Source of the DNA: Populus alba
Taxonomy: Eukaryota > Streptophyta > Magnoliopsida > Malpighiales > Salicaceae
Assembly (NCBI RefSeq): GCF_005239225.2
Contig: NC_133293.1
Span: forward strand, 15,778,333-15,842,332
DNA length: 64,000 nucleotides
Direction of reading: 5' to 3'
The position numbers and the translations under genes are program-made. Position 1 is the first letter of the stretch, and every line of letters begins with the position of its first letter. Shown piece by piece: positions 57,970 through 64,000 of the stretch. Below the pieces are notes generated by a model. It was not told the DNA's origin, ran no database searches, and was given only the letters and a program-made list of their open reading frames with translations.

Positions 57970-59942
57970 TTAGCAACAACACTTAATTTTTTGACAGGAA
58001 CAACAGCGATTGAAAGAACAACCCCATGAGCAACATGAAAAGCAATGAAACCAACGGAAGGAAGCTGATTTTTGACTCACTGGGGCAGGCGATGACTCCA
58101 GATGCTGCTGCTTCCGCTGCTCCACACCTGCTTTCAGGGAACCACTTCTCATCCCCTTTGCCAAGCTGCGTAACTCCAAGAAATTTGGATCATGAGCTTA
58201 CAAAGTGCTGCTATAAACCTTGTTTTATAATGTAAATGACATGACAATGATTGTGAATCACATGTAAACATAAGTAACATCATTGGTATTAATGATGGCT
58301 CTTGGAAAAATAAAATAAAATGGCAGAGTTTACTATTTTCTTGATTGTTATCGATTCAGAGGGAAACAGAGAGAGAAGCAAACACAGAATATTTATGACA
58401 ACACCAACGTTTTCAACCACAGTTCCAATAGTAGCAGAACGCCCAGCTACAATTAGAACAGTAGCACAATGGCCATGCATATTTCTTTCTTCTGCAACAC
58501 AAAGGTATATTCCTCATTGACAAAGCACTAGGCTTTTGGAATCCTATTTAATTAGTTAGGCACACATGTGCATATACCTACAGAGAAAACCTAGACATCT
58601 GGTTTACATGCATAAAACACAAGCATGTCAAGTACATGGGCATTTCTGTCCGGACTGAATTCACACAACAAGTCTGCAAACATAAAGACATCCGTGTATT
58701 GCAGTGTGAATGTAAACGTGGGCATGATATGGGAAAGGGTTGATGCCTTGCAGGAACATGGATGTTATGCATGAATAATAGGCTTTCACTAGTTTTTATG
58801 CATAATAGAAGTAATATGTAAAAGTTCAACGCACATGAATTCTAGTATTTAAGTGTTTGCAGATAGATAATGATGGCAGCTTACATTGGAAAAGAAAATG
58901 ACTTGACACTGTCTCCACTCCCATATGAATTGTTGGAAGCGCTGGGAGATGTCCAGGATACAGCTTGATTTGTTTTATTTTCCTCATTTTGATATTCTGC
59001 TGGGTCCTTGATGGTGTTATCTGCTATTCCATTTGCTCCACCCTTCTGTTTGTTGGTTTCCACATCAGGAACTGAAGAATGGTTATCAGTGGCCACCATT
59101 TCTCTTGGAGGGAGTGGACTGAACATGATTAATTCACCTGACTTGGTTATATCTCCAGACTTGCCCGGATCACCCAACAATAAAACATGGTCTCTGGAGA
59201 AACTATTGTTTCCTACATGAATGCTAAACAATGACTCATTGGAAGCAACACTCCAATCCATAGGTGGTGTACCTTTATTTTTTTCAAAGATGGATGATGG
59301 AATCCTTAAAGGATCATATCCTCCAGGTCGTTCCATGACTTGAAGTGGAGGGGATTGTTTTGGTGAAATGTTGTGCGCCGGGGATTCACGAGTGACATCA
59401 GAAACTGTGGGTGTTAATGCGTGATCTGATGAGCCATCCTCATTTTCTTCTGATCTGTGAGGGCTGTCGATGGAAACACCATTCTCATGATCTTTTGATG
59501 CTGGTTGAGTAACCTCATGAGATTTGTTGGAGGATTCAAAATCAGCACTGCTTGCTCCGGGGTCAGCACTTTCTTTTGGGATCACATCAAAGAGATCATA
59601 CAATGATGAGCCAGAAGAAATTGAAGAGGAAGAAGAGGAAGAGGAAAAACCAAACTTTACATTTGGCATGTATAGATCCCCTTCTATAACAGTAGATTCA
59701 GGTTTTGGTTCTATATGTTTACTGCTATCACTTCCATTAATAACCTCAGAATGCAATTCTGAATTTCTACTTCTTTCACTCCCCTCAATTTTCTCAGGAT
59801 CTATCTGAAGATGGCCACTACTTCCAAGCTGAACACGAAGCCTTGGATATGTATCCCCATGATCACTGCTCCCGGTCCCATTAATAACTTCTGGATGTGA
59901 TTCTGAATGCTTGCCGCTTCCGCTTCCATGTTCCAAGTCCAT
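57970..59942 (-). CDS. Serine-rich plant protein of unknown function with a Cys-rich C-terminus
   Basis: Two coding exons, 59942-58885 and 58165-57970, with a good donor (CCAAT/GTAAGC) and acceptor (ACGCAG). Total 1254 nt, 417 residues. Without splicing the frame stops two codons later, so splicing adds the tail. Residues 1-350 are low-complexity and hydrophilic (start MDLEHGSGSGKHSESHPE, then a Ser run followed by LYDLFDVIPKE) with short semi-conserved islands such as PPMDWSVASNESLFSIHVGN and SFSFP. The end is striking: RWFHCFSCCSWGCSFNRCC and a final KCCC, 11 cysteines in about 35 residues, possibly for palmitoylation or metal binding. Position matches the unknown gene At1g69280 (memory). 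Two 5'UTR introns are likely. Confidence 0.8.
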
Positions 59943-60731
59943 AGCTGAAAAACAATAATCTGATCGATCCAGCTTTTCAGTACGCTATAACCCTACAACT
60001 CCAGCTTTTAATCAAACGACAAGTATGAAAATGTGATAGAATTGAAGGTAAGAGGTGTTCAAGAATCTCAATCTCACAATGTACCACGCACAAACTGTTA
60101 AAAGCTTGCATGATGAGAGATGAAAACAAGTTAAGTAACATCTAAAGGACAAGAGAACAATTTCTTCCACGGAAAGACATTGACTTTACAGGATCCAATT
60201 AGCCAACCTCGGAGTATTATCAAATAATAATAATAATAAAAGGAAAATTTGATAGGCCAGCAAGGTGATTTCATGTGCTATGAGACTCGGTTTAAGAAAA
60301 TAAGAACTCGTGTAATCGTATAAATCAAATTCGAGAGAGAGAGAGGGGATCGGATACTTAAGTCATAAACAAAGTACTACTAGAGTTTAGACATGGTAAT
60401 CAAATAATTAAAGTGTATCCCTATTAGTGCTCCACTGGTTTACAAATGAATCTCTCTTCTTCCTTTTCTTTTCTTTTCTTTTTTCTTTTGAATCTCGTTT
60501 CTTGCAATCTCCTTAAATAATATGCTAATTCACAAACACCAATCGGCTTCCGTGTGACCTGTCTTCTAATTAGACATTAATTAAACTGCCAACCACCAAT
60601 TTAACATCTTCGAATTTCCATACAAGTGAAAAGCCAAATGTGTTCTGTTTAATGCTTTCGATACTTGAATCATAGCAACTCAAAAGTAATATACATTAAC
60701 ATTAACATGGTTCTTCAACAAAACGACTTAC

Positions 60732-61135
60732 TTTTACGACGTTGAATGAAATTCTCCCTGTCGTTGAAAAATCCTCTATTAACCAGCCATGTCTAGATCC
60801 CAGTCGCCGGAAGCGGCATCGGCGATCATCCACAGCTAATTCTCCTTTAATTGTAAAATCACACAGCAAAACATAACATGATTCAATTAACCAGAAAAAA
60901 ATAAAACGAAAACCAATTAGCAGTGATTCTAAGAATGTGTCGTACCTGCGATTTGACTTGAAATAAAACAGCTGAATTGCTGATGTTTTGAGATAAATAT
61001 CTGTTTGTTTGTTTATTTTTACTTTGTAGGTTTTTGTTTAAGATGTAGGATGCGATGAAATTAAGGAAGCGAGAAGGAAAGAGAACGGGAAATCTTGATG
61101 ACACGAAGGCTTAGCGATAGTCTTGGGGTTTCTAA
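60732..61135 (-). promoter_or_regulatory. Leader exons of the serine-rich protein gene, with a 16-codon upstream ORF
   Basis: On the minus strand, a donor CGCAG/GTACGA lies near 60945, an acceptor AATTAG near 60838 and a donor AAAAG/TAAGT-type site near 60730. The TTTTTCAG two bases before the ATG at 59942 then follows. The middle exon carries ATG at 60829 to TAA at 60779, encoding MIADAASGDWDLDMAG. No in-frame ATG precedes residue 1 of the main protein before a stop, which supports the chosen start. Confidence 0.5.
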
Positions 61136-61150
61136 CAAACTACGGAAATC

Positions 61151-61158
61151 TTTCGCGC
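61151..61158. promoter_or_regulatory. E2F-type site TTTCGCGC
   Basis: TTTCGCGCC matches the E2F/DP consensus (TTTSGCGS) and lies just upstream of the presumed start of the serine-rich protein gene. A single site is suggestive only. Confidence 0.45.
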
Positions 61159-61269
61159 CATCTTTACCAACCCTTTCCTTTTTCTGTTAATTAAGGGTAC
61201 TTTGGATTTTACCTTTGGGGTTTTAACCTTGACCTGTGGGATTGTGACACGTCTTTTAGATCCCTGAGA

Positions 61270-61430
61270 TTCAACCATCCTTTTAAAAAAAATTTAATTT
61301 TCTTTTAATTTTAAATTAATCTTAATTTTTTTGATATACTAATATTAAAAATAAAATTTAAAAAATAAAAAATATATTTTAATATATTACTAAACAAAAA
61401 AAAAATTTTAAAAACCAATATTTTTTTACA
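61270..61430. repeat. AT-rich MITE-like dispersed element, copy
   Basis: TTTTTGATATACTAATATTA in the middle of two AT-rich arms, ending CCAATATTTTTTTACAATC. Same layout as the other copies. Confidence 0.5.
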
Positions 61431-62059
61431 ATCTTCACCAAATCTAATTTTAAGCTTTTATTGGATCAAGTGATAAAGGGTATGGGTATAGCATTTGACA
61501 GCGAAGTGGTGACTAAGAATTTATTACTTTCTTTAATTAGCTTTAAGCAAATCAAGTTTATTGTAAATACTCCATAAAGAGGACTCAGTTAAGTGATTCT
61601 TTTTCCCTGTACAAACAACAACAATAATAATAATAAAAAGCACTAAGAGATTGTTTTATTGCATGTCTGCTTCTTTTATTGCATGTTGCATGTCCGACCC
61701 AGACAAGTTTATTTATTTTTTAAAAAAATAAATTTTTTTTTTCGTGAATTATTGGACTAAGTTTTTTTTTTTGAAGATTGATATTTTCAAGAAAAAAAGA
61801 TTTTGATATCTATATTAATTTTGAAAATAATTTTAATACTTTAATCACTAGCTTTGTAAATCAATTATATTTTTTTTATGTAAAACCTTTAATACAAAAC
61901 TAATTTCCTTTTATTTTGATAACTGAGTAACCAGTGCAAACTATAATCAACCTTGATGGACACATTACAGGCCCAAAAACTCCTTATTCTATACATTAAT
62001 AATAATAAAATATTTTCAACCTAATAAATCACAAAAAGACATCAAAGTATAGATAAGAG

Positions 62060-62600
62060 ATTATGATAAATATAAGTTTAATTGGTATAAGAAAATATTC
62101 TCATGAACTCAGGTCGGGTTATTATAAGCTTGAGCTATCATATTTAAATCCAATTATTATTAAAATACATAGGTTTGTTGTCTGGCGCCCGCATGAGCTC
62201 AGGTTATCATACTTGAGCTCAACATGTTTAGACTCAAACAATATATTTAGATTTATTTTTTATTTTTAATAGGCTCAACCACTCTATTAAAGTCTAACAA
62301 TTTCTTTGAAATTTTTCTAAAACTTAACGTGTGTTATTTATTATTTTATACTAATAAAATATATATTATTTTAAATAAAACACAACTCAAAATATAATAA
62401 TAATAAAATTATATTTTAGCCTCGTTTTTATAAGAAGACAATTTATAAACTATAAATACACCATAAATCCTTCAAACTTCAGGTTCATAATCTTTTTATT
62501 CTTAACATTTTAACATATATAATTTTTAAATTTATATTTTTAAAATATAATTTTTATTTACTAATACATATAAAGATCTCTGCATCCATCAAATCATGTT
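62060..62600. mobile_element. LTR-like degenerate repeat, copy 2
   Basis: ACTATAAATACACC at 62449-62462 followed by GGTTCATAATCTTTTTATTC at about 62483 matches copy 1 at 41.36-41.41 kb, including spacing and the upstream 'TTTTAGCC' phrase. Upstream there are two degenerate 'CATGAGCTCAGGTTATCATA' units (near 62102 and 62193). Confidence 0.4.
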
Positions 62601-62916
62601 TCAATTGATCATGTTCAATGCACAACTTATCTAATTTTTTTCCAATAACAATAAATATTCTAAATTATACTAATTAAATTATATTACGATTGACTTTTCT
62701 CTTTACAGCATCTATCATATTATCATGATTCCCTCCTTTTCTTCCTATCTGTCAATTTTCTTTTAAATTATGTAAAAATTATTAAATTTGATGATTTTTA
62801 AAAGTGAAGCATGCTTCATTAATAAAAAAAAAAAAAGGTATATCACCGAAGCAACTAGTTACAAAGATATTAATAAAACTAAAGGCTAAGGTTGTTTCGT
62901 CATGCCGTATGTACCC

Positions 62917-63084
62917 TATAAAAATCAGGCTGTGAGAGAGTGGCAAAAACGTTGTGGGCACTACAAGAAAACACGGCTCTGATCATCTGGATCTCTTTGG
63001 AAAAAGAGCATTCTTCTGCATTTTATATCTCACAAGTTTCCACCATGGAGCTTGAACATTTAAACTACTTTTGCCTTTGAAAGG
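62917..63084 (+). promoter_or_regulatory. TATA box and first leader exon of the right-edge gene
   Basis: TATAAAAA at 62917-62924 gives an expected start near 62950. The leader exon ends at a GAAAGG/GTACGG donor (63084/63085), and CTTTTCAG at 63691-63698 is the matching acceptor. The exon contains ATG at 63045 in a very strong context (CCACCATGG), opening an 11-codon upstream ORF that stops at 63080. A CT microsatellite lies in the intron at 63147-63162. Confidence 0.55.
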
Positions 63085-63730
63085 GTACGGTTCTTGTTTC
63101 TCCTTCGGGGTCTATGTTTCACCCTACTGATTCCTTTTCTCCTCCTCTCTCTCTCTCTCTCTCTGTCTTTTCTTTCTTGGTTTTCGTGGGCTTTCTTTTA
63201 ATATCAATCGAAAACCCTTAAATGGAGCAATGGGGTCTTGTCCTCTTATCTGTATAATGCTCAGTTTTTATAGAAATTGATGTAGTAATGTTAATCAGTA
63301 GATGTGACTAGAGATAAAAATTGCGGGGTAATTGATTCTTGCTCCTGTTTGTGTGGAGTTTTGTTTTGGATTTGAATGATTAAAGAATTTTTAACTCTTA
63401 GGTCAGAGCCAGAGACGGCTTGTGTAAATTCTGGCCATTTCTGACTGAAACACTCACGAGTCGTTAGATTTTGTGCGTATATCTCCATTCACCTGAATTG
63501 TCAAGATGCAGATTCATGTGCCAGGCCCAGTCAAAGTTTCAATCTTTCTCTTTTTGGTTATCTTCAGCTACCAAAGGGATTAGTTTTGTTGGATTCATTA
63601 TTAATGGAAGTATTTTAATTTCTTTCGTGGGAATTGACGTGCATTTTAATTGATGAACTAATGGGTTTATAACTATCATACGACGTTTTACTTTTCAGGT
63701 ATTTGCTTAACCCGGAAAAGCAAGAAGAAC

Positions 63731-63953
63731 ATGGATAACAGTAATAACTGTAGGTGATTTTTTATGATGAACTCTGATGTCATAGATTGGCGTATTAAAA
63801 CCATTTAATGAGTACTGGTGCACCACCCTTATACGAAATTCTGACCTGGCACCGAAAGAAGGAAAGTTAATGTCCAATGGAAGGATTTCGAGGTCCACGT
63901 CCACCAGCTGGTGTTCCCGAACCTGCTGTTCCTCTTTGCAATGGAAGGCTTAA
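63731..63953 (+). promoter_or_regulatory. Chain of four upstream ORFs in the second leader exon
   Basis: uORF a, 63731-63757 (8 codons plus stop). uORF b, 63764-63808. uORF c, 63808-63870, whose ATG overlaps the stop of b as TAATG. uORF d, 63870-63953, whose ATG overlaps the stop of c in the same way. uORF d also overlaps the main ATG (63876) out of frame. Peptide c reads MSTGAPPLYEILTWHRKKES. Confidence 0.6.
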
Positions 63954-64000
63954 TTTAGATGGGTATGGCAATCGTGGGTCTAGCTTTCCAGGCCTAAAGA
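63876..64000 (+). CDS. N-terminus of an unknown protein, cut by the window edge
   Basis: ATG at 63876 opens a frame that stays open to the edge (41 full codons): MEGFRGPRPPAGVPEPAVPL, then NGRLNLDGYGNRGSSFPGLK. It is Gly/Pro-rich and probably disordered. The three other leader frames close before or within it. I do not recognise the family from this piece, and the start must be confirmed by transcript data because of the upstream ORFs. Confidence 0.55.

Noticed and set aside
59524..59808. Plus-strand frame with a Glu run opposite the serine-rich gene
   Set aside because: The Glu run is the complement of the Ser codon run in the real gene.
60732..60838. Leader exon as coding extension of the serine-rich protein (open frame into residue 1)
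   Set aside because: The frame is open through this exon, but a stop occurs upstream with no ATG in between, so the extension could not start translation normally.
1..64000. CRISPR arrays, bacterial operons or viral genes
   Set aside because: The window is plant nuclear DNA with spliced genes. No regularly spaced identical repeats with unique spacers and no viral polymerase or capsid motifs were seen.

Overview
This is nuclear DNA of a dicot plant, most likely a Salicaceae tree (Populus or Salix). The genes have many short GT-AG introns, AT-rich introns and intergenic DNA, TATA boxes and long 5'UTR introns, and the spacers carry short AT-rich dispersed repeats and a tRNA-derived SINE. The species call is inference from memory of poplar sequence; no search was run. 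I joined exons by hand at GT-AG sites, and in each of the complete multi-exon models the phases and total length stay in frame.

Layout. (1) 1-96: open frame entering from the left edge. (2) 829-2489, minus: organelle RimP-like ribosome maturation factor, 5 exons. (3) 4936-13915, minus: Ste20/Hippo-type kinase SIK1, 18 exons. (4) 14929-15782, plus: COQ4 truncated after two exons. (5) 16068-17415, minus: SPIRAL1-like microtubule protein. (6) 20843-26747, minus: ASNSD1-type glutaminase/asparagine-synthase-like protein, 14 exons, with a tRNA-Thr(CGT) about 160 bp upstream. (7) 33511-36970, plus: NTF2-RRM (G3BP-like) protein, 8 coding exons, behind a 1.9 kb 5'UTR intron. (8) 50562-53984, plus: ABI5-binding/NINJA-family repressor (AFP). 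(9) 57970-59942, minus: serine-rich protein with a Cys-rich tail. (10) 63876-edge, plus: start of an unknown gene whose leader is crowded with short upstream ORFs. Spacers 2.5-4.9, 27-31, 37-50 and 54-57.5 kb are AT-rich and repeat-laden, with no gene I can support.

The gene order matches, from memory, two Arabidopsis segments that arose by genome duplication: At1g69210-At1g69280 (RimP-like, SIK1, SP1L2, NTF2-RRM, AFP1, unknown) and At2g03640-At2g03690 (NTF2-RRM, ASNSD1-like, SPR1, COQ4). The window interleaves both sets, so it looks like the unfractionated ancestral block, with COQ4 now decaying.

There is no operon-like system, CRISPR array or obvious new enzymatic pathway. The most unusual items are the stop/start-overlapping upstream ORFs before gene 10, an in-frame 33-residue duplication in the NTF2-RRM protein, the half-lost COQ4, a SINE nested in a MITE-like element, a TIR element with a duplicated right end, and ACGT-core (ABRE) clusters upstream of the AFP gene.
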